From a bacterium (lineage in GTDB: Bacteria > Krumholzibacteriota > Krumholzibacteriia > LZORAL124-64-63), in NCBI GenBank assembly GCA_016703265.1, contig JADJCK010000007.1, forward strand, positions 310,001 to 374,000: a stretch of DNA of 64,000 nucleotides. Direction: 5' to 3'. Every line of letters begins with the position of its first letter. Position 1 is the stretch's first letter. The translations under genes and the position numbers were made by a program. Below are positions 17,796-26,681 of the stretch, in pieces. Below the pieces are notes generated by a model. That model did not search any database. It worked only from the letters and a program-made list of their open reading frames with translations, and had not been told where the DNA came from.

Positions 17796-18792
17796 GATGA
17801 AGCGCGCGGACCTGACGGCCCGGCAGTACGTGGACGGCGTGGTCGGCGGCGACCGCGCCGTGCTCGCTCGCGCCATCACGCTGGTGGAATCCAATGCTCC
17901 CGCGCACCAGGCGCTGGCGCAGGCGGTCCTGACCGAGTTGCTGCCGCGTCGCGGTCATTCGGTGCGCGTGGGCATCACCGGCGTGCCGGGTGCGGGCAAG
18001 AGCACGCTGATCGAGGCGCTCGGTACGCTGCTGACGGCCCGTGGTCGACGCGTCGCCGTCACGGCGATCGACCCCTCGTCGAGCCTGACCGGCGGCAGCA
18101 TCCTCGGCGACAAGACGCGCATGGAGAAGCTCGCGGTCGACGAACGCGCTTTCATCCGGCCCTCGCCTTCGGGAGGCGCGCTCGGCGGCGTGGCGCGCAA
18201 GACGCGAGAGACCATCGTGCTGTTCGAGGCCGCGGGCTATGACGTGATCATCGTAGAGACCGTCGGCGTGGGACAGAGCGAGGCGCAGGTGCGCTCGATG
18301 GTCGACTTCTTCCTGCTGGTGCTGCTGGCAGGCGCCGGCGACGAACTGCAGGGTTTCAAGCGCGGCGTGATCGAGCTGGCCGATGCCATCGCCGTCAACA
18401 AGGCCGACGGGCCCGGCCAGGCTGCGGCCGAACTGTGCCGCGCCGGCTTTGCCGGCGTGTTGCCCTACCTGCAGCCGGCCACCGAAGGCTGGCAGACGCG
18501 CGCGCACACCTGCTCGGCGCTGAACGGCGACGGGCTGGCCGGGCTGTGGTCGGTGGTGGAGGCCTTCGAACGGCATGCCGGCGCCAGCGGCGCCTGGCAG
18601 CATCGGCGCGGCGAGCAGGAGCGTGCCTGGGTGCGCGACCTGGTGCGCGAGGGACTCGAGGAGCGGTTCCGCGCGCAACCTGGCGTGGCCGAACGGCAGG
18701 CCCAGCTGGAGGCGGAAGTGGTCGCGGGAAGGATGCCGGCGACGGCGGCGGCGCAGAAGCTGCTCGACCTGTTCGGTGGCCGGGCAGACTGA
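17788..18792 (+). CDS. meaB: Methylmalonyl-CoA mutase-associated GTPase MeaB
   Basis: A 334-residue G3E GTPase that gates cofactor loading and protects the mutase. Walker A GVPGAGKST is near residues 64-72, with AIDPSSSLTGGSILGDKTRM, VETVGVGQSE and the NKAD guanine motif. The ATG at 17788 overlaps the mutB stop by 8 bases; an in-frame ATG at 17797 is an alternative. Position after mutAB is the classic arrangement. Confidence 0.95.
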   Translation: MPRMKRADLTARQYVDGVVGGDRAVLARAITLVESNAPAHQALAQAVLTELLPRRGHSVRVGITGVPGAGKSTLIEALGTLLTARGRRVAVTAIDPSSSLTGGSILGDKTRMEKLAVDERAFIRPSPSGGALGGVARKTRETIVLFEAAGYDVIIVETVGVGQSEAQVRSMVDFFLLVLLAGAGDELQGFKRGVIELADAIAVNKADGPGQAAAELCRAGFAGVLPYLQPATEGWQTRAHTCSALNGDGLAGLWSVVEAFERHAGASGAWQHRRGEQERAWVRDLVREGLEERFRAQPGVAERQAQLEAEVVAGRMPATAAAQKLLDLFGGRAD

Positions 18793-18818
18793 GGCGTTGC
18801 TGAGCGATCACGTTGGAG

Positions 18819-18841
18819 GGGTCGGCTGCTGCCGGCCCTTT
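18819..18841 (+). terminator. Terminator-like hairpin after mutA-mutB-meaB
   Basis: GGGTCGGC pairs with GCCGGCCC (one G-T pair) around TGCT, followed by a short TTT. It lies between the convergent meaB and a minus-strand TPR gene and could serve both. Confidence 0.5.
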
Positions 18842-18858
18842 CGTGTTTCCGGGACGCG

Positions 18859-19515
18859 TCAGCTGCCGAGGCGTTCGCGCACGCGCGCGGCCATGTCGCG
18901 AGCCAGTTGCGCGTAGACCGGGCTGCCCCCGAGCTCGTCGAGCTGGCGCAGGGCGCCGGCGCCATCACCCGACAGCAGGCGGCACTGCGCGCCGTACCAC
19001 AGGCCCCGCTCGCGCAGCGGCAAGGCGATCTCGGGCCGGGCCAGGGCGTCGAAGACAGGCAACGCCTCGTCCGTCCGGCCTGCCTGCAGCAGGGACACAC
19101 CCAGGTACATGCGGAGGAAGGGCAGGAAAAGCGGCTGGTTGGGCGGGCCGCCGTTCGGGTCGGCAGTCAGCATGCGCTCGGCGCGCGCGAGCTGCTCGAC
19201 GGCGGCGGGCCAGTCACCGTCGGCATAGTGCGACATGCCGAGGCTGAAGATGGTCGCCAGCGCCGGGCTGCCGGCACCGCGCATGTCGACTTCGGTGAAG
19301 GGCAACGGCTCGCAGTCGGCCAGGTCGGTGAACGAGGCCGGCCCGCGGCCGACGTACCACCACATTCCGGCCGCGGCGGCGACCAGGACCACCGCGACGG
19401 CGAGCAACAGCGGACGCAGGAGGGGGCGGCGCTGCCGCGGCGCCCGTGCGGGCCACAGGGGGGCGGCGGCGGGCGCTTCTTCGTGATCGGGCCTGGAGTC
19501 GTCGTCGTTGCTCAT
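18859..19515 (-). CDS. Membrane-anchored TPR-like protein
   Basis: A 218-residue protein. A charged N-terminus (SNDDDSRPDHEEA) precedes one membrane helix (LLLAVAVVLVAAAAGMWWY, near residues 37-56), then helical repeats such as MYLGVSLLQAGRTDEALPVF and GLWYGAQCRLLSGDGAGALRQL. The long frame extends upstream but homology-like sequence begins at MSNDDDS, so ATG 19515 was chosen. The function is unknown. It is divergent from cysS. Confidence 0.6.
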   Translation of the reverse strand: MSNDDDSRPDHEEAPAAAPLWPARAPRQRRPLLRPLLLAVAVVLVAAAAGMWWYVGRGPASFTDLADCEPLPFTEVDMRGAGSPALATIFSLGMSHYADGDWPAAVEQLARAERMLTADPNGGPPNQPLFLPFLRMYLGVSLLQAGRTDEALPVFDALARPEIALPLRERGLWYGAQCRLLSGDGAGALRQLDELGGSPVYAQLARDMAARVRERLGS

Positions 19516-19749
19516 GCCGGTCTCCGGTTCGGTTCCGGTCGCGCCGGTCGATTCCGGCGCGTACCCTCGACCGGACGATGATGGGGCCACCGGGCCGGGT
19601 CCGCAAGTGCCGGGCATGTGGGGGCAGGGCCATTGTCGCGCGCGTCCGGCTTCCGGGCTGGTCCGCCGGCCGCCCGCCGCCTATCATGTTGCGACCACTT
19701 TCCACCACCGACAGGGCGGCCCCGCACGGGGAAGCCGCCGGGAGCAGCG

Positions 19750-21351
19750 ATGAGCCAGGGACTGCCGCAGCCGATCCATGTCCACGACACCTTCACGGGC
19801 ACCAAGCGGGAGCTGGTCCTGCGCGAGCCCGGCAGCTGCGGCATCTACTGCTGCGGCCCCACGGTGTACGGGTTGTGCCATGTCGGCAACGCGCGGGCGG
19901 CGCTGGTGCCGGACGTCGTGGTGCGCTTCCTGCGCCAGCAGGGGCTCCAGGTGAAATATGTGCGCAACATAACCGACATCGACGACAAGATCATTGCGCT
20001 CGCCCAGGCCGAAAACATTCCGGCGATGGATGTCGCCGATCGCTACGCGGATGCGTACCACAGCGACATGGCCGCCCTCGGCATGCTCGAACCCGATGTG
20101 GAGCCGCGTGTCAGCAGCCACCTCGAGCCGATCATCGCGCTGATCACGCGACTGGTGGAGCGCGGCCTCGCCTACGCGGCCGAGGGCGACGTCTACTACC
20201 GCGTGGCCGCGTTCGCCGACTACGGCAAGCTCGGCAAGCGCAAGCCCGAGGAGCTGCTCGAAGGCGCCGGCAGCCGCGTCGAGGTGGACGCGCGCAAGGA
20301 ATCACCGCTCGACTTCGCGCTGTGGAAGGCGGCCAAGCCGGGCGAGCCGGCCTGGGACAGTCCCTGGGGCGCGGGCCGGCCGGGCTGGCATATCGAATGC
20401 TCGGCGATGTGCGGCGCGCACCTGGGCGAGACGTTCGACCTCCATTTCGGCGGGCGCGACCTGATCTTCCCGCACCACGAGAACGAGATCGCACAGAGCC
20501 AGGGCGCGTTCGGCCCCGGCACGTTCGCGCAGTACTGGCTGCACAACGGCTTCATCGACTTCGCGGGCGAGAAGATGTCCAAGAGCCTGGGCAACTTCTT
20601 CACCACGCGCGAAGTGCTGGCGCTGCATAATGCCGAGACGGTGCGATATTTCCTGCTGACAGTGCATTACCGCAGCGGCCTGAACTTCGATGTTCGCGTG
20701 GACTGCCCGGATTGCGGCGTTGAACTGGACCGTGACGCACAGGATCAGGGCAAGTGCGCTGCCTGCGGCACCGAGCCGGGCCGGGAGGCCCTGCGTGCTC
20801 GTGTGCGCTTCACGGGCCTGGAGGAGGCGGACGAACGCCTGGCCTATGTCTATGCGACGCTGGACGGGGCGCGCCGAGTGCTGCGCGAGGCGGGCGCCGC
20901 CGCGCCGGCGCTGCCGGCCGGGCCGGGTCCGCTGCTGCAGGCGTTCTGCGAGCACATGCGCAACGACTTCAACACCGGCGGCGCGCTGGGCACCCTGAGT
21001 CGTCCCCTGGCCGAGGTCAACACGCTGCTGTCGACGACCAAGGGCGTGGACAAGGCGGCGCGGCTGCAGGCCCTGGCGGCGTTCCTGGCCGACATGGAAC
21101 AGGTCTCCGCGATCCTCGGCTGCTTCGGCGCCGAGCCGGGGCAGTGGCTGCGCAGCCGGCGCGACCTGCGGGCCGCCAAGGCCGGCCTCGACCTGGCGAT
21201 GGTGGATGCGCTGCTGGTGGCGCGGCGCGAGGCGCGTGCGGCGAAGGACTGGGCGAGGGCCGATGCCATCCGCGACGAAATGGCCGCCCTCGGCCTGACG
21301 GTCATGGACGGCCCCGACAGTTCGGTCTGGGATTTCGCCCAGCGCGCGTAG
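19750..21351 (+). CDS. cysS: Cysteinyl-tRNA synthetase with zinc-ribbon-like insertion
   Basis: A 533-residue class I synthetase that charges tRNA-Cys. The HIGH-type motif is CCGPTVYGLCHVGNAR, the zinc-site region includes HIECSAMC and FPHHENEIAQS, and the KMSKS loop is EKMSKSLGNFF. Residues about 316-345 form an extra segment with CPDCG and CAACG, a likely second zinc site absent from E. coli CysRS. It lies just before the alpha-helical domain (LEEADERLAYVYATLDGA). The ATG follows GGGAG; upstream in-frame sequence has no homology. Confidence 0.96.
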   Translation: MSQGLPQPIHVHDTFTGTKRELVLREPGSCGIYCCGPTVYGLCHVGNARAALVPDVVVRFLRQQGLQVKYVRNITDIDDKIIALAQAENIPAMDVADRYADAYHSDMAALGMLEPDVEPRVSSHLEPIIALITRLVERGLAYAAEGDVYYRVAAFADYGKLGKRKPEELLEGAGSRVEVDARKESPLDFALWKAAKPGEPAWDSPWGAGRPGWHIECSAMCGAHLGETFDLHFGGRDLIFPHHENEIAQSQGAFGPGTFAQYWLHNGFIDFAGEKMSKSLGNFFTTREVLALHNAETVRYFLLTVHYRSGLNFDVRVDCPDCGVELDRDAQDQGKCAACGTEPGREALRARVRFTGLEEADERLAYVYATLDGARRVLREAGAAAPALPAGPGPLLQAFCEHMRNDFNTGGALGTLSRPLAEVNTLLSTTKGVDKAARLQALAAFLADMEQVSAILGCFGAEPGQWLRSRRDLRAAKAGLDLAMVDALLVARREARAAKDWARADAIRDEMAALGLTVMDGPDSSVWDFAQRA

Positions 21352-21353
21352 GG

Positions 21354-22388
21354 TCAGAAGCCGGCTACCAGCTGCGCCTGCAACCGGTCTTTCCCGCTGT
21401 CGTCGTCGAGGGCTGCGCGGTACTCGAGGCGCAGTTCGGCCGGCGCCGCCACGGCCAGGCCCAGACCGAATGTGACGGCCTCGAGATCGGCAAGTCCGCC
21501 CTGGTCGCTGTCGTCGTTGTCGAAGTCGACATTGTCGTAGCGCCCGAACAGGTACCAGCCCGTGAAGTCGCGCGTGGCTTGGGCATACCAGCCGTTGTTC
21601 GTGAAGTCGCCCGCAGCACCGAAGTCCAGGCGGTGGCTGACATATTCGGCCTTCAGGGCCCAGTCTCCGCGCTTTGCCTGCGCATCGGCGCCGAGCAGCG
21701 ACATCGCCTGGTCGTCGGCCACGGTCGAGAACGTCGCTGCCGAGACGCCGATCTCGAGCCCGCCAGCCGGCAGCACGCTGGCTCTCGCGCCCACTGCCGA
21801 TTCGGTCGGCAGGTGGACGTGGTCCACATCCTCGTCTTCCCACAGCATGGCGTCGAACCCGTTGGTGACCCACGCGCGCGCCGTGTACCGCGTCGCCTCG
21901 ACGAAGAAGCTGGCGCCCAGTTCGTTCCAGCCGTCGTGCGTGGCAGTGACGGCAGCCGGCGCCGTGACCGTGCGCCGGTCGACCGACGGGTAGGTGAGCC
22001 AGTCGATGCCGAACGGGATGTCGAACTGGCCGACGACCAGTCCCGAGCGTTCCCATTTCTCGTAGTGGTGCCGGCAGTCGGAGCCCTTGCCCGCGATCAG
22101 GAACTCGATCGTCGCGGCGCCCAGCCCGAAGGCGCCGGTGGCAGGGTCGTAGGCGACGGCCACGCAGGCGCAACTGTGGTCCGAGGTGCAGGCGAAGAAG
22201 TCGAGTTCAGCCTGGCCCAGGCGGAAGTCGCGCTCGCCGGCGGTGACTTCGTCGGTCGAGAAGAGCACATCCATGAAGCCCGTGATCTCGAACGGCGATT
22301 CCCGCACGATCACGGCCGAGGCCGGTACGGCGCAGGTCGAGAAGCCGAGCAGGAGAATCATGACCGAGAACATGCGCTGCGTTGCCAT
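21354..22388 (-). CDS. Outer-membrane beta-barrel (porin-like) protein
   Basis: A 344-residue protein with a signal peptide ending AVPASA, then EITGFMDVLFSTDEVTAGERDFRLGQ, a typical opening of phosphate-porin-like or conserved outer-membrane barrels. Repeated amphipathic strands follow (RYTARAWVTNGFDAML, WALKAEYVSHRLDFG, WYLFGRYDNVDFDND) and it ends in aromatic phenylalanine (LVAGF), as barrels often do. Two cysteine pairs near SDHSCACVAVAYDP are unusual for a porin. The substrate is unknown. It is convergent with cysS, 2 bases apart. Confidence 0.6.
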   Translation of the reverse strand: MATQRMFSVMILLLGFSTCAVPASAVIVRESPFEITGFMDVLFSTDEVTAGERDFRLGQAELDFFACTSDHSCACVAVAYDPATGAFGLGAATIEFLIAGKGSDCRHHYEKWERSGLVVGQFDIPFGIDWLTYPSVDRRTVTAPAAVTATHDGWNELGASFFVEATRYTARAWVTNGFDAMLWEDEDVDHVHLPTESAVGARASVLPAGGLEIGVSAATFSTVADDQAMSLLGADAQAKRGDWALKAEYVSHRLDFGAAGDFTNNGWYAQATRDFTGWYLFGRYDNVDFDNDDSDQGGLADLEAVTFGLGLAVAAPAELRLEYRAALDDDSGKDRLQAQLVAGF

Positions 22389-22614
22389 AGTCTGCCCTTC
22401 GCCGCCGGCGCGGCAGCGCCCTGCGGGGCGTGCACGCCGCACCCGGTCCCGGATACGAGGTACATTCTGATCTTGAAAACCATGTTCTTGACGCGCCTGG
22501 GCACGCGTGGAAGCCGTCGGCCGTTAGCGGATTTTCTTTAGAATAGTGAGAAATTTTGTTGATAAGACATCAGGATGAACGTCGGTGCGCGTCGCGAGGG
22601 GGGTGCGCAGCCGG
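22389..22614. other. AT-rich gap between barrel gene and TauE/SafE gene
   Basis: This 226-base gap contains an AT-rich island at 22528-22575 that contrasts with the surrounding GC-rich DNA. TTTCT and AGAAA flank an 11-base centre there. It probably includes the promoter of the barrel gene, but no well-spaced hexamer pair is convincing. No coding sequence is seen. Confidence 0.35.
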
Positions 22615-23379
22615 TCACCCACGCACGAAATAAGCCAACGCCACCGCGACACCCAGCCCGACCACGATCCAGCGCAGCACCGTCGGCTGCATCCGGCCCG
22701 CCAGGCGGCCGCCCAGCGCGCCGCCGGCCAGGGCGCCCAGTGCCATGACCAGGGCCAGCGGCCAGACAACCGGGCCGGTGAAGATGAAGAACAGCGCAGC
22801 AGCCACGTTCACGGTGAAGGCCACCATCTGCTTGAGGGCGTTCAGGCGCGTCAGCGAATCACTGGTCGTCAGTCCCAGGGCCGCCAGCACGATGACGCTG
22901 AGCCCGGCGCCGAAATAGCCGCCGTAGACCGCCGCCAGGCCGACCGGCAGCCAGGCCGCCTGTTCCAGGCGCGATTGGCGGCCCTGCCCGAGGCGCCGCG
23001 TCAACCAGGCGCGCACCGGGCCCTGCACCGCCAGCAGCAGTGAGGCGGCCAGGATGAGCCAGGGGATGAGCCCGCGGAACACCTTTTCGCCGGTGGCCAG
23101 CAGGAGCCAGCCGCCGAGCACGCCGCCGGCGGCCGCCGCCGGCACCAGGCGCCACAGGCGCGCACGCTGCCCGCGCAGGTCGGCGCGCTGAGCCAGCGTG
23201 CCGCCGACGTAACCGGGGCAGAGCGCGATGGTATTGGTGACGTTCGCCGCCACGGGGGGCACGCCGAGGGCCACCAGCGCCGGGAAGGTCAGCAGCGTGC
23301 CGCCTCCGGCCAGCGCATTGATGGCGCCGGCCGCCACGGCAGCCAGGGTGGCCATGAGGAGGTCGGGGGCGCTGTACAT
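22615..23379 (-). CDS. TauE/SafE-family membrane permease
   Basis: A 254-residue protein with about eight membrane helices and the two-fold repeat of the TauE/SafE (DUF81) family: AAGAINALAGGGTLLTFPAL near the N-terminus and AVYGGYFGAGLSVIVLAALG in the second half. Family members move sulfite, sulfoacetate or other small organic anions. It is 75 bases downstream of the PLP-enzyme gene on the same strand, so it may export or import a small anion of that pathway. The substrate is not shown by sequence. Confidence 0.82.
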   Translation of the reverse strand: MYSAPDLLMATLAAVAAGAINALAGGGTLLTFPALVALGVPPVAANVTNTIALCPGYVGGTLAQRADLRGQRARLWRLVPAAAAGGVLGGWLLLATGEKVFRGLIPWLILAASLLLAVQGPVRAWLTRRLGQGRQSRLEQAAWLPVGLAAVYGGYFGAGLSVIVLAALGLTTSDSLTRLNALKQMVAFTVNVAAALFFIFTGPVVWPLALVMALGALAGGALGGRLAGRMQPTVLRWIVVGLGVAVALAYFVRG

Positions 23380-23454
23380 CGGCGGTGCCCTCCGAGCGGC
23401 AAGGCGTGGCGCACTGCGACGACCGCCGGGGCGGCGGCCGTGTCGTGGGACCCA

Positions 23455-24774
23455 TCAGCGCAGCGGCGGCACCGGCTCCGGCATCACGCAGGCTCCGAGC
23501 GCCGCGCCCGGGTCCTTGAGCCCGTGTCCCGTGACCAGGGCTGCGACGCGGTCGCGCGGGCCGATGAGGCCGGCCTCGCGAGCGGCCAGCGCGCCGGCCA
23601 GGCCCGCGGCCCCCGATGGTTCGGCAAAGACGCCGCCGCGCGAGGCAAGGGCCTTGATCGTCTCGATGATCGCGGCGTCGGGCACGGACAGGAAGGCGCC
23701 GCCGGTGGCCGCGACGTAGCGCCAGGCCTTCACCCGGTTGCGCGGGATGCCGACGCTGATCGAGTCGGCGATGGTCGCAGCCTCGACCGGCGTGACGGCG
23801 GCCCGGATCTGCGGGCCGGTGAACGAAGCCTGGCCGCCGCCGGCCCGGGCCCAGGCTGCGGCCAGCGCTGCGGCGCCGGCCGCCTGCACGCCGATCACGC
23901 GCGGCACGCGATCGACCAGGCCGAGGGTCTTCAGTTCCAGGAATGCCTTCGCCGTCGAGGAGACAATGCAGCCGTCGCCCACCGGCACCAGCACCACGTC
24001 GGGCAGGTCGGCCGATGTCGTGAAGCCGCGCGAGAGGTCCCAGGCCAGTTCCAGCGCGGCCGTCTTCTTGCCCTCGACCAGCAACGGATTGTGCCCGCAG
24101 TTGCGGCTGTACCAGTTGTTCTTCGCGATCTCGACCAGCGACAACTCGAAGGCCTGGTCGTACGTGCCGTCCACGCGGATCACCCGCGCGCCGTGCAGCA
24201 GCAGCTGCGCCAGCTTGCCGCGCGGCGCCCCCGCCGGCACGTAGATGGTGGAACGGAACCCGCCGCGCGACGCCAGGACGGCCAGGCTCGCCGCCGCGTT
24301 ACCCGTCGAGGCGCAGGCCAGGTGATCCAGTCCGAGCATGTGCGCACGGGCCAGTGCGACGGCCGCCGCGCGGTCCTTGAGGCTGGCCGAGGGCAGGCTG
24401 GTGTCGTCCTTGATGACCAGTGAGAACAGGCCGAGGTCGGCGGCCAGGCGCGGGGCGGACAGCGGCGCCGTGCCGCCGACCGCCCACGCGGCGTGGATGG
24501 CCGAAGGTTCGACCGGCAGCAGCGTCGCGAACCGCCACAGGCCGCGGGCAACAGCGCCGGCGCCGGCGCGCACACGGTCGGCCGCGCCGCTGTCGTGTTC
24601 GTACACCGCGTCGAGGATGCCGTCCACGCCGCAATCGGCGCAGGTGAACCCCTCGTACCCGGTGTCGTAGTCGCGACCGCAGACCACGCACGTGCAGCCC
24701 GTCCAGCGCGGGTTCGCCGCGACCGGGGGCAACTGCTCGCGCGCGTGGGCGGCGCCGCTGCCGTCGTGATCCAT
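23455..24774 (-). CDS. Threonine-synthase-like PLP enzyme with N-terminal zinc-finger-like region
   Basis: A 439-residue fold-type II PLP enzyme. The N-terminus has cysteines at about 27, 29, 32, 45 and 48, a likely metal-binding knuckle. The PLP lysine is in SASLKDRAAAVAL (K123), with STGNAAAS and EPSGAAGL as phosphate and cofactor loops. It resembles threonine and cysteate synthases. It starts 1 base after the ygeW-like stop and lies close to ygeY and ssnA; in E. coli that position belongs to ygeX, a PLP diaminopropionate ammonia-lyase. It may therefore perform an equivalent step rather than make threonine. No thrA or thrB is nearby. Confidence 0.75.
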   Translation of the reverse strand: MDHDGSGAAHAREQLPPVAANPRWTGCTCVVCGRDYDTGYEGFTCADCGVDGILDAVYEHDSGAADRVRAGAGAVARGLWRFATLLPVEPSAIHAAWAVGGTAPLSAPRLAADLGLFSLVIKDDTSLPSASLKDRAAAVALARAHMLGLDHLACASTGNAAASLAVLASRGGFRSTIYVPAGAPRGKLAQLLLHGARVIRVDGTYDQAFELSLVEIAKNNWYSRNCGHNPLLVEGKKTAALELAWDLSRGFTTSADLPDVVLVPVGDGCIVSSTAKAFLELKTLGLVDRVPRVIGVQAAGAAALAAAWARAGGGQASFTGPQIRAAVTPVEAATIADSISVGIPRNRVKAWRYVAATGGAFLSVPDAAIIETIKALASRGGVFAEPSGAAGLAGALAAREAGLIGPRDRVAALVTGHGLKDPGAALGACVMPEPVPPLR

Positions 24775-24775
24775 G

Positions 24776-25753
24776 CTACATCGTCAAGGCCATGAGGGCC
24801 TTGGCCGTGTGCAGGCGGTTCTCGGCCTCGTCCCAGACCACCGAGTGCGGGCCGTCGATGACCCCGTCGGTGACTTCCTGGCCGCGGCTGGCCGGCAGCG
24901 GATGCATGTAGATGCTGTCCTTGGCCGCCAGCGCCATGCGCTTCTCGTTGGCGATCCACTCGGGGTACTTGCTGATGTGCTGCACGGCCGCCTGGCGGTC
25001 GGGCTCGGTCACGAGGCAACCCCAGCTCTTGGGGTAGACGATGTGCGCCCCCTCGAAGGCGGCATCCATGTCGTCGACCATCTCGAACTTCGTGCCGTTG
25101 GCGGCGGCATTGGCCTGCGCCTGCGCCACGATCCCGGGCATCAGCTTGAATTCCTTGGGATGCGCGAGGGTCACGTCGAGGCCGAAGCGCGTCATCATCA
25201 GGATGGTGGACTGGGGCACGGAGATGGGGCGCACGTACGACGGCGCGTAGGTCCAGCTGACGGCGATCTTGCGGCCGCGCAGGCCGTCGGGGAACTTCTC
25301 GCGGATCGTCATCAGGTCGGCCAGGGCCTGGCACGGATGATAGACGTCGCACTGCATGTTGAGCACCGGCACGCGGCTCATGCCGGCCACGCTGCGGATG
25401 AACGCATTGCCCTTGCCCCAGTCGCAGTTGCGGATGGCGATGCCGTGGCCCATGCGGCTCAGCACACGCGCCGTGTCCTCGGCGGTCTCGCCGTGGCTCA
25501 CCTGCAGCTTCTCGGGACTCAGGTCGTGGGCGTGGCCGCCCAGCTGCGTCATGCCGGCCTCGAACGAGTTGCGCGTGCGCGTGCTCTGCTCCCAGAACAG
25601 CATGAACAGCGTGCGGTCGCGCAGCAGCGCGTGCGGTTCGTCGCGGTAGAACTTGCGCTTCAGGTCGAAGCTGGTCTCGATCGCGAGTTCCAGTTCATCG
25701 CGGGACCACTCCTGCGTATCAATGAAATGGCGTCCCTGCAGCGGCTTGCTCAT
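24776..25753 (-). CDS. ygeW: YgeW-type carbamoyltransferase
   Basis: A 325-residue transcarbamoylase. The carbamoyl-phosphate motif is EQSTRTRNSFEAG, the HPCQ motif is DVYHPCQALADL, and the C-terminus has MHPLPASRGQEV. The middle resembles E. coli YgeW closely (SWTYAPSYVRPISVPQSTI, MTRFGLDVTLAHPKEF), including the extended loop typical of knotted carbamoyltransferases. It is shorter than YgeW (396). The natural substrate of YgeW is unresolved. AAGGAG precedes the ATG. Neighbours ygeY and ssnA support a purine-breakdown role (inferred). Confidence 0.8.
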   Translation of the reverse strand: MSKPLQGRHFIDTQEWSRDELELAIETSFDLKRKFYRDEPHALLRDRTLFMLFWEQSTRTRNSFEAGMTQLGGHAHDLSPEKLQVSHGETAEDTARVLSRMGHGIAIRNCDWGKGNAFIRSVAGMSRVPVLNMQCDVYHPCQALADLMTIREKFPDGLRGRKIAVSWTYAPSYVRPISVPQSTILMMTRFGLDVTLAHPKEFKLMPGIVAQAQANAAANGTKFEMVDDMDAAFEGAHIVYPKSWGCLVTEPDRQAAVQHISKYPEWIANEKRMALAAKDSIYMHPLPASRGQEVTDGVIDGPHSVVWDEAENRLHTAKALMALTM

Positions 25754-25822
25754 GGCGTCTCCTTGTGTCGTTCACGCGGCGGCCTGCGGTGGCGGCCGCT
25801 CCCGGGCCGGGTTGAAACGTCG

Positions 25823-25852
25823 AACATACAACGGGCGCGGCGTGCCGCGCAA
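25823..25852 (-). promoter_or_regulatory. Candidate promoter for the ygeW-like operon
   Basis: On the minus strand, TTGCGC, an 18-base spacer and TATGTT lie 70 bases before the start codon, between it and a strong hairpin. Confidence 0.4.
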
Positions 25853-25896
25853 ACGCGAACCGGGCCGCAATGGCGATTGCCGGTGTCCCGAAGTGC

Positions 25897-25928
25897 GCGA
25901 CGCCCGCCCCATGGGGGGCGGGCGTCGC
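25897..25928 (-). terminator. Strong hairpin after the lamin-tail gene
   Basis: A perfect 14-base-pair stem, GCGACGCCCGCCCC with its complement, around ATGG. It is 33 bases beyond the stop of the lamin-tail gene and upstream of the ygeW promoter. No T-run follows on the minus strand. Confidence 0.6.
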
Positions 25929-25960
25929 GTTGTCCACGGGCTCCGGTGCGCCGCCGGCGA

Positions 25961-26605
25961 CTAGCGCCAGGTCGCCTTCAGGGTGCTCCACGAGGTGGGT
26001 TCGTCGTCCACGGTGCCGCAGTCGGTGACATGGGCGCCCAGGCCGCTGAACGTATCCGCCGCGAAGAAGGCCCATTCCAGGCAGGGGTTGAAGGCATCGC
26101 CGGGCACGATATCCCCGGTGCAGATGCTGCTCAACCGGCGCACGGTGTGGTTCACGGTGCTTCCGCCCGAACACGTCCAGGCCGTGCCCGGGTCCTCGCC
26201 GACGCGGCCGAAGCTGTCGACGACCGTCGAGCCGCCGTAGGTCAGCACGACGGCATCGTTGCCGTTGAAATTCAGGTTGGTGTCGACCTGGTTGGCGAGT
26301 GCCAGCAGCGCAGGGTCTGACAGGTTGTAGGCGATCACGTGCGTCGCGCCGCGCGCCAGGTTGATGGCCGGCAGCGGGATTGTCACGGCGCTTGTCGAGC
26401 CGTTGGAATACCGGTCGATGGCATAGGCGCCGAGATTCACGACGTCGGTGGTGCCGTTGTAGATCTCGATCGCCTTGTTGTTGCCGGAGCCCTCGATGTA
26501 TTCGCTGATGATGAGGTCCGTGGTCTGGCCGGACGCGACGCCGGCAAGCGCAATGGCGGCCAGGGTCAGGGCGGTCGACAGTTGCATCATGAACCTGGGA
26601 TTCAT
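25961..26605 (-). CDS. Secreted lamin-tail-domain protein
   Basis: A 214-residue protein with signal peptide MNPRFMMQLSTALTL to AGVASG. The mature part starts LIISEYIEGSGNNKAIEIYNG and continues TDVVNLGAYAIDRYSNGS, the signature of lamin-tail (LTD) domains in bacterial secreted proteins. The C-terminus ends DDEPTSWSTLKATWR, a short tail with no FlgD module. Its function is unknown, perhaps cell-surface or nucleic-acid binding. It lies inside a purine-type operon but has its own consensus promoter and hairpin terminator, so it is likely an independent unit. Confidence 0.75.
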   Translation of the reverse strand: MNPRFMMQLSTALTLAAIALAGVASGQTTDLIISEYIEGSGNNKAIEIYNGTTDVVNLGAYAIDRYSNGSTSAVTIPLPAINLARGATHVIAYNLSDPALLALANQVDTNLNFNGNDAVVLTYGGSTVVDSFGRVGEDPGTAWTCSGGSTVNHTVRRLSSICTGDIVPGDAFNPCLEWAFFAADTFSGLGAHVTDCGTVDDEPTSWSTLKATWR

Positions 26606-26681
26606 GGGACTCCTCGATGCTGTTCCGGGTGGGCGACTCGGACCGCGTGCCCCGGGCAGACCCGTGGCGCGAGGCCCTGAG

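Noticed and set aside
22528..22575. Fur box in the AT-rich island
   Set aside because: No repeated GATAAT units; resemblance comes from base composition.
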